From positions 23,404,672 through 23,468,671 of the forward strand of contig NC_066835.1 in assembly GCF_001640805.2 (NCBI RefSeq): 64,000 bases of DNA, given 5' to 3'. The notes under the pieces are model-generated. The model ran no database searches. It had not been told where the DNA came from and saw only the letters and a program-made list of their open reading frames with translations. The stretch's first letter is position 1. Each line of letters starts with the position of its first letter. The position numbers and the translations under genes were made by a program. The DNA comes from Lates calcarifer. Taxonomy: Eukaryota; Chordata; Actinopteri; Centropomidae. Below, in pieces: positions 23,980-35,089 of this stretch.

Positions 23980-25305
23980 AGTCAGTTAACCTCTGAGGAC
24001 CTTCAGGTCAGTTTTCATTCATCATCTCAGGGAAACTTCATCTGCTCCATCTGAGGAGTCAGTCTTCCACACCAGCAGCCTGCACCAGGTAACCTGACTC
24101 TTTCCCCTCCAACACACCTGTAATCAGCTTCAGGTGATCTGCCCAGGTCAGCGTAAAATGTCAACTTCCACTGGCCTGACAGTCCTCTGCATGAATATCA
24201 CCACTTATATGACCAACCATGTTGGTTATCACAATAAACAACAAACAACATGATGTGAACAGTGTTACAGTGTTGTGAGCAGTGTTGTGAACAGTGGAAC
24301 GGTGTTACAGTGTTGTGAGCAGTGTTGTGAACAGTGTTACAGTGTTGTGAACAGTGTTGTGAGCAGTGTTGTCAACAGTGTCATGAACATGTTGGATTTT
24401 ATTTGAGTTGTTTTAAGCTGGTATGATTATTTAATGGGCTGGATTTGGGCTGTTTTATAGTTGTTTGTTTTATTTGCTTTTATGGGTAAGTGGTTCTGCT
24501 GTTTCTGTCTTTGTCTGTATTGAAGTCAACTCACTAAGACAAATTCCAGTCTGTCATGTTGATGTGGTAGAGTACTGACTCAAATTAGCTGCAGTGTCGT
24601 GGCTTGTGCTGCAGGGTGTCAACGCAGCCTAACAACTACTCAGACACCTGGAGAATGTGGACGACCAGCAGCTGACTGGAAAACCTGAACTTTGACGAAT
24701 CTGGTCGGACCAGCTCTTTGAGGTTTCCAGTAAAGGGAAGTGGCTTTATCAAAACTCATTAATATTTATTTATTGACAACATGTTTGCAAAAAGATGACA
24801 ACAAACAGCCTCTTAAAGCAATATGTCAGTGTAAACAGGAAGGTGGGAGACAAATTAAACAAATAAATGTGGTTTAATAGAAACATGAACTGTCAAACAG
24901 CTCAGTCACTTCCTAGTTGTTGATCTTGTTGATGACCCACATGTATCAGTGTGTGTGTGTGTCTGTGTGTGTGTGTGTATGTCTTTGCATGTATGTATGA
25001 CAGGTGTGCAGTTGTACATACTGTATGTGATTGGATGCTTGTGTGTGAGTATGTTTATGGATATCTACAGCTTTATATATTGTCTTTAGCTTTTACACAT
25101 CGAACACAGGCCTTTTTGTTCTGTGGGTTCAGGGTCAGTGTTGAAACTAAACCTTTGTTGTTTTACTAGATTTCCACAAACAGTTTCCTTTGTTTACCTG
25201 CTACATAAACACTGGCCTCATTTATCCTGTGTAATCAGTTATACAAAGATATAATAACTGCTTTATTACAGACTGTAATGCAGCTGTGAACAGAACCGTG
25301 GTTAT
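21576..25305. other. Intergenic stretch without recognised gene
   Basis: I find no gene here. It holds GT microsatellites (23601-23613, 23892-23982, 24950-24980) and a degenerate 15-bp minisatellite of CAGTGTTGTGAACAGTGTTA type (24255-24390). Exon-like patches on both strands (for example a plus-strand donor CTGCACCAG/GTAACC at about 24089) lack a continuous reading frame. Confidence 0.5.
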
Positions 25306-25308
25306 ATA

Positions 25309-26928
25309 CACTGCCACCCAAAAGTTCGGGATCACTTGGAAATGTTCTTGTTTTCCACGGAAACATACATGAGATTAGTCTGAGTAGGAAATATAGCAAA
25401 TAAAGAGGACATACTAACACTGTCATAAATTATGATTTTAATGGAAATGATGAATGTGCTCTTCAAACTTTGCCTTGATCAAAAAAAAAAAAAAACACCT
25501 TTTGCAGCAATTACAGTCTGGCAGACCTTAGGCATTCTAGCTGTTAATTTTTCTAGGTTTGGCTTGATAGAGTCTTCCTCTGTACCATACGGTCAAGCTG
25601 CTCCCACAACAGCTCAATAGGGTTCAGATCTGGAGACTGTGCTGGCCACTCCATTACAGTCAGAATTCTAGCTGACAGCTTATTCTTTAAATATTGCTGA
25701 CATATTTTTTTAAATTATTTTTTTGGGACAGTGGAGATGAGACAGGAAACAGGGAGAGAGAGCAGGGGAATGACACGCAGTAAAGGTCCGGCCGAACTGG
25801 GAGTCGATCTGGGGATCAGCTGCTTAGGGCACTTAAGCCCATGTGGTACACGTCCCAAATATTCGGCTACGGGGGTGCCCCTGCTGACACATTTTTGAGG
25901 TGTGTTTTGGGTTGTTATCCTGTTGTAGGATGAAACTGGCCCCAATCAAGTGCTGTCCACAGGGTATGGCATGGCGTTGCAAAATCTTGTGATAGCTTTC
26001 TTTTCTCAAGGTCCCTTCCACTCTGTATAAATCTCCTATTTTACCATCTTCAAAGCACCCCTTCTTGCTGCCTTCTTGCATCTTTTCATTTGTTCTGCGT
26101 CTCACAAATGTTTTTCTGTTTGATCCAAAGACCTCAAACTTGGATTCATCTGTCCACAACACCTTCTTCCAGTCTTCCAGTGTCCAATGTCTATGCCCCT
26201 GTGCCCCCTTTTCAGTCTTTTCTTTTTATGGGCCAGTCTGAGATATGGCTTTTTCTTTGCAATTCTGCCATGAAGTCCAGCATCCTGAAGTTGCCTCTTC
26301 ACTGTTGATAATGATGCTCATGTTTGATGGGTACTATTAAATGCAGCTGCCAGTTGACAACCTGTGAGGTGTCTTTGTCTTAAGCTACACACTCTCAGAT
26401 ATTTGTCATCTTGCACAGTAGTGCAGCGGGGCCTCTCACTCTTTTTTCTGTCCTTATTAGAGCCAGTTTGTGCTGCTCTCTGTAGGGAGTAGTTTACAGC
26501 ATGGTAAGAGATTTTAAGTTTCCTCACAATTTCTCACATTGAATAGCCTTCCTTTCTAAGCACAATAATAGACTGATCGGTCTCTAAAGAAAGTTCTTTC
26601 ATTCTGGCCATTTTGAGCCTGTAAACAAACAAACAACTGCTGATGCTTCAGATACTAAAGAATGCCATGCTCCCTTTTTTGCTCCCTTATTAGTATTATT
26701 AGTAAAATGATTAACTTGGATTAGCAACCATACCAGGAGACTGATGCAGAAGACTGACAGCTGCTGATAATAGGCCTCTATGCAAAAATGTAGATCATTC
26801 TTTAAAAATCATCTTATTAATTTTAATTGTTTGTGAAATGGATTAAATTGTTTGGGAATTGCATGAAAATGTGTTTTTCTTTGAAAAACAAGTGATTGCA
26901 AGTGATCCCAAACTTTTGAGCAGTAGTG
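25309..26928 (-). mobile_element. Tc1-type DNA transposon, inactive
   Basis: Terminal inverted repeats start CACTGCCACCCAAAAGTTCG at the left and CACTACTGCTCAAAAGTTTG at the right (minus strand), both flanked by TA. The minus strand encodes a decayed transposase from about 26611. MARMKELSLETDQSIIVLRK is interrupted by TGA shortly afterwards. Further on come QLQDAGLHGRIAKKKPYLR, the first catalytic region WTDESKFEVFGSN, the second LQQDNNPKHTSK, and SPDLNPIELLWE beyond a SINE insertion. The layout fits a DD34E enzyme. Stops, frameshifts and the insertion leave it non-functional. Confidence 0.88.
25710..25881 (-). mobile_element. tRNA-derived SINE inserted in the Tc1 element
   Basis: The minus strand starts GGGGCACCCCCGTAGCCGAA (A-box-like) and has a B-box-like GATCGACTCC, then a pyrimidine-rich body and an A-rich end. 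Target duplications flank it: TGCTGACATATTTTT (25695-25709) and TGCTGACACATTTTT (25882-25896), one mismatch in 15. It splits the transposase reading LQQDNNPKHTSKMCQQ from YLKNKLSARILTVMEWP. Confidence 0.82.
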
Positions 26929-27292
26929 TATATGTGTATGTCCATACACTGATCATACAGGATCAATACAGGTATTAAACTCTCACCCCTTCTACAAAAA
27001 CCTTGTGTACTAATAATCTCAGCTGTCACTGTCAATCATGTGACCATGACTGTGGTGGTTGTACCGGTCTGTCCAGTCTCTCTTGTTTTGATTGCTCACT
27101 TGTGCTCTGTAGAAGAACATGAGTTTAACCTAAAACATCAGTTTAGTTCAGTTTTAGTATCTTCTGATTTGAAAAATGAAATCAGATCTCACATTATTAC
27201 AGATCAATATCTAGAATATCTGATTGGCCACAGAAACATGTTGAAGTTTAAAATAAAGACTCAGCTAGTAGTAAGTTTCTGACAGTTCAAAC

Positions 27293-27298
27293 TTTATT
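27293..27298 (-). terminator. Poly(A) signal of gene B
   Basis: AATAAA on the minus strand, about 380 nt downstream of the stop at 27675. It is the nearest canonical signal I see. Confidence 0.4.
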
Positions 27299-27674
27299 AG
27301 CAGTTCCTCTGTGTACAGACAATCATGTGTCTCTGACATCACTTCATTTTAAAAATAGTCATTAATGTTTGTAAAGTAAACGATGGACTGTATGTACATT
27401 TTAATGTGTGAAGACAGACACACAGAGAAGGTCTGAGATCAGCAGCTTCTTAAATGTTTCTGCAGTAGACTCAAGGCAAACAGACAGGCAGAAAGTGAGA
27501 CAGGTTAAAGGACAGAGATGCAGACAGTCAATCAGAGAACGACAGATTTCTTCTTCTTCATTTCTATCACTTTGATGAAAACTAAAGCAGCCAGAAAAAA
27601 AGGCAACCAGTCAGGAGTTGAGGAAATGAGCTGAGGAAAAAACAGAAAGCTCAAGGTTGAAGTTTAGTTGCAGA

Positions 27675-30600
27675 TTAGCTTGTTGTTTTTGTTGTTGTTG
27701 TCATGGCGACTGTATTCCTCTGTGGAGTTGGGGAGCTTGGATCTGGCAGGAGAAAACAGAAACTCCTGATAAGTCAGTGGTCTGATACATTCATCCTCAC
27801 CTTATTAAAAACAGCTAAACTGTTGAATAATGCTGAAGCTGGACAAACTTGTGTTGAATTATATGTTAGCTTCTTTACATTAGTCTTTTTTTCACATTTC
27901 ACCAGAATGTTTTTATTACAGTCGACTCAGTTCAGTTAAACTGTTGGACAGACAAGAGGTTAATGACCTTTACTCAGTCAGACTTATGTTCAGATAATAA
28001 AATCTTTAATGAACTAGTATATAGAGCCTGAGGGCCGTTTATTTAAAAATGTGCCAACAACCTGAAACTAATTCTGCTCAGATTAGTGTGAGTATGTTTC
28101 CTCTGGTCAGTAAAGAAGTCTGTTCTCTATAAAGAACATAGATGAGTAAAATCTATGATGAACAATTATAAACCTTGAGCTGCTTAAGTACTGAAGGGGC
28201 TGAGTCAATCTCTCAGAGTGATCTTAGTACCACCAGTTTTAATGTCAGAGACAGTGGTGGATGTATTTTATCTTATCTATATTTTAAACAAATCTGTAAG
28301 TAAGAAGTAAAAACTGGAAACAACAAAGGCAGACTGAAGATGAGACATGAAGATATAAAACTATATCATAATTTAAAGGTTTGGTTCCATCAGTACTGAT
28401 AGTGTGAGATGATACCTGGAGTCAACGAGCTTCCACAGTTCAGAGGCTGAGTGTCTAAACCAAAGCTGAAAGAAGAAAACAGAGATTTAAAATGATCCAG
28501 CTCTGGTTCAGTCTGATTCACAGAAACTCCTTAACTACTGGTGTTTGCTGGATTTTAAGATCTAGAAAGAGGCAATAGATTCAAAAACTGGATCCAGTTC
28601 TGCACGTGAACCTTGACCGTCCAGTGCGATAACTAGAACTGAGGTGTGATCAGCTTTAAGACAGCATGATGTCACAGTACAGTATGACCTTTACCCTCTG
28701 TTGTGGCAGGGATGGCGTCATCAGGTTGGTCTGGTTGATCAGCGAGTGGCGCTACAACAAGAAACAACATGAAAACTAATTAACATACAGAAACTGAATC
28801 CTGGGCTGATAGAAGTCAGGCTCTGTCAGGTTCTGGGAGGTGAACCATGGACATTTGTTCATTTATGTTCTGACATATTCAGTTTGAACCTTTAAATGAG
28901 TCTTGATGTTTGAATTCTTCTTTTTAATCTGTAACATCTTCATCTGATCTTTGAGTTCTTCATCAACCTCTGAATTCTTTATCTTTACTTTTTCAGCTTG
29001 TGAACTAATAATCTTGACCTGAATTATTTATTTTAGCTTTTTATCTCAATGCTTTAATTTCTTTTGATAACCTCAGAGTTCTTTGTCCTCACATCTGATC
29101 TCTTCACCCTAATATTTATCTTAATATGAACTCATGAATTCTTTGTTTGTCCTCATGTCTCTCCATCTCTGTGTTCTTCTACTTGACCTCTAAAAACTTC
29201 ATCTAGACCTCCTGGCATCAGAAGAACATATGAACTCATCTGACATCTGAATTCTGAAGTACTTCTGAATACTTTATGACCTCTGAAATCTTTCTTTGAC
29301 CAGTGCTAGTTTCCTGTCCATCACTGGTTTAGTTGTAAGTTATTCATCATAGTTTACCTTCAGTTGAGTCCACAGATTCTGGACTCTGCTCGTCAGCTTC
29401 CTCAGTATCTGAGTTTGCAGAATCCTCCTGGACCTCCTCCTCAGGTTCCTCAGTATCTGACTTTGCAGAGTTGTCCTGGATCTCTTCCTCCTCCTCAGGT
29501 TCCTCAGTATCTGACTTTTCAGAGTCGTCCTGCATCTCTTCCTCCTCCTCAGGTTCCTCAGTATCTAACTTTGCCGAGTTGTCCTGGATCTCATCCTCCT
29601 CCTCAGGTTCCTCAGTATCTGAGTTTGCAGAGTCATCCTTGATCTCTTCCTCCTCCTCAGGTTCCTCAGTATCTGAGTTTGCAGAGTCGTCCTGGACCTC
29701 TTCCTCCTCCTTCTCAGGTTCCTCAGTGTCCAGCATGTCACTGCTGTCCTGGTTGTTGGCCTCAGCGTCACTCTCAGTGTTGCTGTCCACATCACTACTG
29801 TCACCCTGACTCATCTCACTGTCTGCTGCACTCTGAGTTTCCCTGTCCTCTTTGTCCTTGACCATGCTGTCATCAGTCCCTTTGCTGTTGTCCTCCTCTG
29901 TGACCTCCTGCTCACCCTCTGCTGCTTCTGCCTCCTCTGACATATCAGCTTCTGTTACATCATCTCCTCCCTCCTTCAGTATCTCTTCTATTTCTGGCTC
30001 CTCACTCCCTTCCTCTCCCCCCTCCTCTAAGTTCTCCTTGATCTCCTCCTCAGTCTCATTCTCAGACTCGGTCTCATCTTGGTCATCTGAGGTCACCTCA
30101 GAGTCGTCCTCGGTCTCACTGTCAGAGTTTGATTTTTCAATGTCCTCGCTGTTGTCAGCGGTCTGACTGTCGTCCTTGTCGTCTGTGGTCACCTCAGAGT
30201 CGCCCTCAGTGTCACTGTCTGAGTTTTCAGTTGAGTCAACATCGGTGTTGTCGTCAGAGGCCGTGCTGTCGTCAGTTTCTTCTTCGGCTGCAGGGTCTTC
30301 AGTAGCTGAGGGTTAGAGACAAACATTGGCATGGTGGTGAATCTGTCTAAATCCTGACGGGTTCAAGGAATTGACTTAGGTGAACAAGCCAATCATTGAA
30401 CACTGCTCCTGTGGCAGTGTCAGGCTGCATGTAACGTAACATAATGACTCAAGTAGTATATATGTACAGGTGATTTAAATTCCACAGAAAAACAATGTGA
30501 CACCATGTTTAATCAAACATCAGGGTTAAAACTTCATCTGCATCTCATAATGGATTAATAACATTTATTATGAATAGATACAGGAGCAGGGGTAAACTGT

Positions 30601-33477
30601 GCATAGTTCCATCAAATGCCTGACAAACAAACAAACAAATTCTCCAACAGATTCAAAGAATACTAGTAGTAGAGTACTATTACAAGTAGTGGTAGGAATA
30701 CTAGCAGCTCCATGATGAAACCTATTTGATTCAGCCTTGAACTACGAGTTTATCAGTTACTGATCACCTCTAAATTGTTTGATTTCTACTCAGAATGATG
30801 AACTGATGGTTTTCTATTGAGTGGTTCACATCAACCCTAATAATAACAATAATACTACTAATCAGGGAGGCATCTGATTAGTTCCAAATCTGACATTTGT
30901 CACATGACCTCTCATACAGATCAATCACAGCTGATTTGTATAAGTAAAACAGTTTCTGTAGGTTTGTTGTAGCTTTATTAAATCAGTGATGCTTTTCTCT
31001 GTTTTCTGGCAGACAAAGAAGGAAGAAGGAAACTTGAGGCTGAAGTCAGGAGAACAGGTAGATTACCTTCTGCTGGTTCAGCAGAGTCCATGCTTTCAGT
31101 GACTTCTGTGGAAACAAGTCAGGACTTATGATGATGATGTCATCATGATATGTCACATACATATACAGTGGCAGTAGTGCCAGGTAAACAGACACACAGG
31201 TAGACAGACAGACCAACAGACAGGTAAACAGACAGACAGGTTACCTTGAGTCTGTTCCTCAGAGTCAGTGTTCTCTGCATCAACTGCGGAGACAAATAAA
31301 AGTACAGTGATGTGATAATGTTTATGATGTGTCACATTCATCGTGTCAGAGGTGCAGTAGTAGTAGTACAGTTATCAGTAATAATAATAACACCAGCACT
31401 ACTTGTTTTAGTGGCAGTATTAGCGATTAGCAACAGTAGTTTTGCATCTATTTGTGGTGGTTTTGAATCTTTGTGGTGGTTTTTTCATCTCTTTGAGTCT
31501 GTTTGTGTTACTTTTGTGTCTCTTTGCATTTCTGTGTAGTATTTTGAGTGTTGTAGTGGGTTTGAATCTCTTTGTGGTGGCTTTGTGTCTTAGGGCCCAG
31601 AAGCCCCCTGACTCCTCAGGCCCTGGGCCAGGTCATGAACCAGTCCATGACTGGTCTCAGGGTTGGGATGTGGAAACCTGAAGATTGAAATGTGTTCTCA
31701 CCATCAGCTTTGTCCCTTTGCTCTGTTGTGGAATCATCAGTGTTGTCTGGAGCAGCTTACACACAAAACAAAATAAATTAAACTTATTCAAAAATGAAAA
31801 GAAAGAGAAGAACAAGAAGAAATCAGTAAAACTGGAAACTGCTTAAACCACATGACACTGACCTGGTGACTCAGAGGTGTCATCTGATGCTGAGGGAGCT
31901 GAAACAGACAGACAGGTGAGCAGACAGGTAACAGACAGACAGGTGAACACACAGGTAACAGACAGACAGGTGAGCAGACAGACAGGTAAGAGATAGACAG
32001 GTAACAGACAGGTGAACAGACAGGTAACAAATAGACAGGTGAACAGACAGACAGGTAACAGACAGACAGATTACCTTCAGTCTGTTCAACAGAGTCAAGG
32101 TTGTCAGCAGGATCTGTGTGGACAAATAAATGTGTATTTACATTGTGTGTAGTGTTGTTGTGTAGTGTTGTGTTGTTGTGTAGTGTGTGTTGTGTTGTTG
32201 TGTAGTGTTGCTGTATTGTTGTGTAGTGTTACCTGGCGGTGCAGTCACAGGTTCGACTGTAGTTCGTCCTAAAACAGCAATAATAAAATTAACATGATGC
32301 ATCTGAGGCCTGAGGCCTGTACTACGAAGTGAGGTTACTGTCTTATCAGAGTAACTTCAGGAGTAACTTAGTGACGTCAGGTGTAACTTCCTGATTAACC
32401 TGTACTACAAAAGGTGGATAGGTTTTACCCAGGGTCTGCTGCCATAGTAATTTATGCTGCATCTCTAAACTGCTCAGAGCAGTTTACGTTCATGGTTAAC
32501 TCGGTGTTAGGGTTAGGGTTAACGTGATGTTATTTTTAGGTAAGTACCGCCCCACAGGTGGAAGAACCAATTGATATTGGCTGACTCCGTAGGACTAAAG
32601 ACTGTCAGTCCCTCCCACCCCCCCCCCCCAAAAAAGGTAGTGGCTAGTAGAAGTATGTGGACCAATAAATGGTGTTTTTTTATAAATGCTCCGTATTTTC
32701 CATTTTCAATTTCAGTTATTTAATTTGTATTTTTTTCTCACAGTCAAGCAGCAGAATTTAGCATCATTGGTGTTGCATATTATCGATTTGAATAATAATT
32801 TAACTGGGGGTGGGGGGCATTATTGTCCTGAAAGACAATATAATGTGACAGGCTGTTGTAAGTGTAGACTACAGACCAAAACATGCAGCATTAATGATGG
32901 AAATATGAATGTGTAGCACTTTATAGGATGTTTCTATTTGATCCAGGTTCAGTTTCCACTGAGGCTTAAATACTGTTAACATGAAGTTCATGTTGAACAT
33001 AACAGCATTACATTCATACATATACAGCCTGAGTGTTCCAGGCAGAACATCATTAACAGGAACAGCTCATTCTCAGACATGTGACCCACGTGTTGACTGT
33101 AATCCAAGTATGTGAGAAATGATCACATATCCGTGTCCTTACATCTCATTTTACAGATGAAGAATCCAGAGAACATGTGACCAGTCTCCCTGTCTTTGTT
33201 GGTTTGACATTGTGTCGTTAGAGTCTCTTTAAATTCCTCTAAACCTACAGAATTAACGTGCGCTCTTCATCTGAAAGATACGGTACACGCCCCTTTAATG
33301 AACACGCACTAACTCTGATTGAGTTAACACCGACTCAATTTACCAACATCTGAACCACCGTCGTACCGTTTAACACAGATCGAGGCGGTCAGGGTTTGTC
33401 AACCCCGACTTTCCTTGATAATCCCGAGTTAAACCAGAAGAGGTTCAACTCCATTCATAGTACAGACCTCTGAGCTG

Positions 33478-33517
<40 letters not shown>

Positions 33518-34056
33518 TACCATTCAGGTGAGCCAGCAGTGGTGCGCTTCTTTCTGAAACAGAACAAACAATAAACACACAACTCGTATTAAAATGAATT
33601 CACTTGATGTAATGGCGCCTTCAGCCTATAGAGGGCGCTGCCAGGACTTTACACTGTATGTATGATGTAACGAGTCTGCTGCGCTCTGATTGGCTGCTCT
33701 GCTTAAAGGCAATATAATGTTTCAGTTACTAGAAAATAAAAGTTCATATTTACCATCATCTGTTGTCACCTCTGTGGGACAAGAAAACACCTGATCAGAC
33801 CATTACAATAAACGATCAATACAATAAACGATGAATACAATAATCGATCAATACAATAATTGATCAATTCAATGATCGATCAATACAATAATCTATAATT
33901 GATTTTCAAAATTGAATGAAATTTGAATTGTTAAAAACTAAAAGCAGTATTGATTGTTAATAACATTATTGATTAACTATGATGTCATAGTTTACCTGGG
34001 AGTGGAGCTGCCAGAGAAATGGCAACAAGAGAAACGAACAGCAACACAACACACCT

Positions 34057-34107
<51 letters not shown>

Positions 34108-34992
34108 AGACACACACACATTAGTTTCCGATGCAAAGTGAATGATGATTTGACTGCATCTTGTTTGCATGATGTTGGACAGGAAGAGAGAAGGACAAAA
34201 AGTTTTCCACTCTGTTACAGTGAAACATAAATAAACAATGAAACTGAAATTAAAGCATCAGAGAATTATTAAACTTTAGATCCATGTGAACTGATAAAAC
34301 CACAGAAGAAGAATTTAAAGAATGTGGACCAAGAAGTGATGAATATCAGGTGTGTGTAGTGACAGGTGTGAAACAGTGAAACCAGTTCTCAGCCTGAAGG
34401 GTTAAATGACCCTCTTTGTGTTTCCTGCACAGAAAAGACAAAGCGTCTCTTCTTTTCCAACGTATAGAAAGAAATGAGCTGTGAGAGAAAAGATCCTCAG
34501 AGAGACTGAAAAGCTTTAAGGTTCAGAATGAGAGTCGAGTGTCGGGTAAGAACCAGAGAAGACTGAAGCTTTATCCTGAAACACTGGAGTCCTTCAGACT
34601 CACAGAGACTGGACCTCATGTTAAACCTGCAGAACTGAAACATCATGGACTTGAACTCATCATAAGGAAGTTTAGCTTTTTCAGCTCAAATAATAAGTCA
34701 GAGAAAAAACTCTCATCTCTCCTGAAAGGACGAAACAACAGAAGTATCCAGATGTCCAACCGTCAGATCAATCATAGATCAATCACAGATCAATCACAGA
34801 TTTAATGTCACAGAGAGCAGACAGAGTTTTCAAAGCTTCATACGACGCTAAGTTGTGGCTGTGATGTAGAATAAATTTACGGAGATAAAAGCGAAGATAA
34901 AATCAGTCTGTGCCTCAGACAGTTTGATAAAGTGAAGAATCAAACTTATCGATTATCTGTGTTTATTATTGATGAACTCACCGCTGCAGCAT
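27675..34992 (-). CDS. Gene B: secreted, highly acidic starmaker/otolith-matrix-like phosphoprotein
   Basis: Exons, minus strand: 34992-34982, 34054-33996, 33771-33754, 33553-33521, 32268-32233, 32113-32075, 31898-31863, 31746-31702, 31283-31245, 31105-31067, 30305-29358, 28751-28695, 28454-28416 and 27742-27675. They join to 488 codons plus stop. Intron 1 is phase 2 and all others phase 1. The N-terminus MLQRCVVLLFVSLVAISLAA then PLP is a signal peptide. The mature chain runs through short Asp/Glu/Ser/Thr segments (EVTTDD; DPADNLDSVEQTE; VDAENTDSEEQTQ), then a 316-residue acidic repeat exon, then DTQPLNCGSSLTP and a Thr-rich end MTTTTTKTTS. Many S/T-x-x-E and T-E-E sites suit CK2 or Fam20C. 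Such chains bind calcium and shape mineral in otolith, bone or enamel matrix. The role here is inferred from signal peptide and composition. The uniform phase-1 introns argue against a classical SCPP gene. Confidence 0.7.
29358..30305 (-). other. Gene B acidic repeat exon, 948 nt
   Basis: One exon, phase 1 at both ends, coding about 316 residues that are overwhelmingly Asp, Glu and Ser. The second half carries seven tandem units of 14-18 residues built on SANSDTEEPEEEEEIQDD, and neighbouring units differ by single residues. The first half is less regular (GDSEVTTDDKDDSQ, SDSETEDDSEVTSDDQDE). The next bases after the donor would read GKL-stop if the intron were retained, giving a second possible end. 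Ser/Pro-rich ORFs on the plus strand here are shadows. Confidence 0.85.
31900..32075. repeat. CAGGTAACAGACAGACAGGTGA minisatellite
   Basis: Units built on ACAGACAGGTAACAGACAGA fill almost the whole intron between gene B exons 32113-32075 and 31898-31863. A shorter array lies at 31190-31240. Confidence 0.8.
32319..33472. mobile_element. Probable non-autonomous DNA transposon in a gene B intron
   Basis: The left edge reads GGCCTGTACTACGAAGTGAG and the right edge, reversed, reads AGGTCTGTACTATGAATGGA. These match as imperfect terminal inverted repeats. The GCCTGTACTACGAAG signature is common in fish Harbinger-like MITEs. I could not fix the target duplication. The interior has no transposase; it holds a C run (about 32619-32629) and a T/A-rich middle. 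Confidence 0.5.
33479..33516. repeat. (GT)n microsatellite
   Basis: Uninterrupted GT, immediately upstream (minus sense: downstream) of the gene B exon 33553-33521 donor. Confidence 0.95.
34062..34119. repeat. (CA)n microsatellite
   Basis: Lies in intron 1 of gene B, 8 bp from the acceptor of the signal-peptide exon; on the minus strand it forms a (GT)n tract before the AG. Confidence 0.95.
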
Positions 34993-35070
34993 GTTGTTGT
35001 TCAGAATGTCGACAGGAAACAAACTTTACTGTGAAGAAGAGTTTCTGAACTCAGCTGAAAGGAGGAGCAG

Positions 35071-35078
35071 CTTTTATA
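35071..35078 (-). promoter_or_regulatory. TATA box of gene B
   Basis: TATAAAAG on the minus strand, about 80 bp upstream of the ATG at 34992, preceded by a GGAGGAGGAGAG purine tract. Confidence 0.6.
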
Positions 35079-35089
35079 CTCCGACTCTC

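Noticed and set aside
27545..27640. Minus-strand segment that could read as a membrane helix ending KKKKSVVL
   Set aside because: Its phase does not follow from gene B, whose phase-1 frame ends at 27675; it more likely lies in the 3' UTR.
29364..30166. Plus-strand Ser- or Pro/Leu-rich ORFs
   Set aside because: Shadows of the acidic repeat exon of gene B.
32503..32522. Telomere-like TTAGGG repeats (also 10761 and 47358)
   Set aside because: Only two to three units each; too short to be a telomeric insertion of note.
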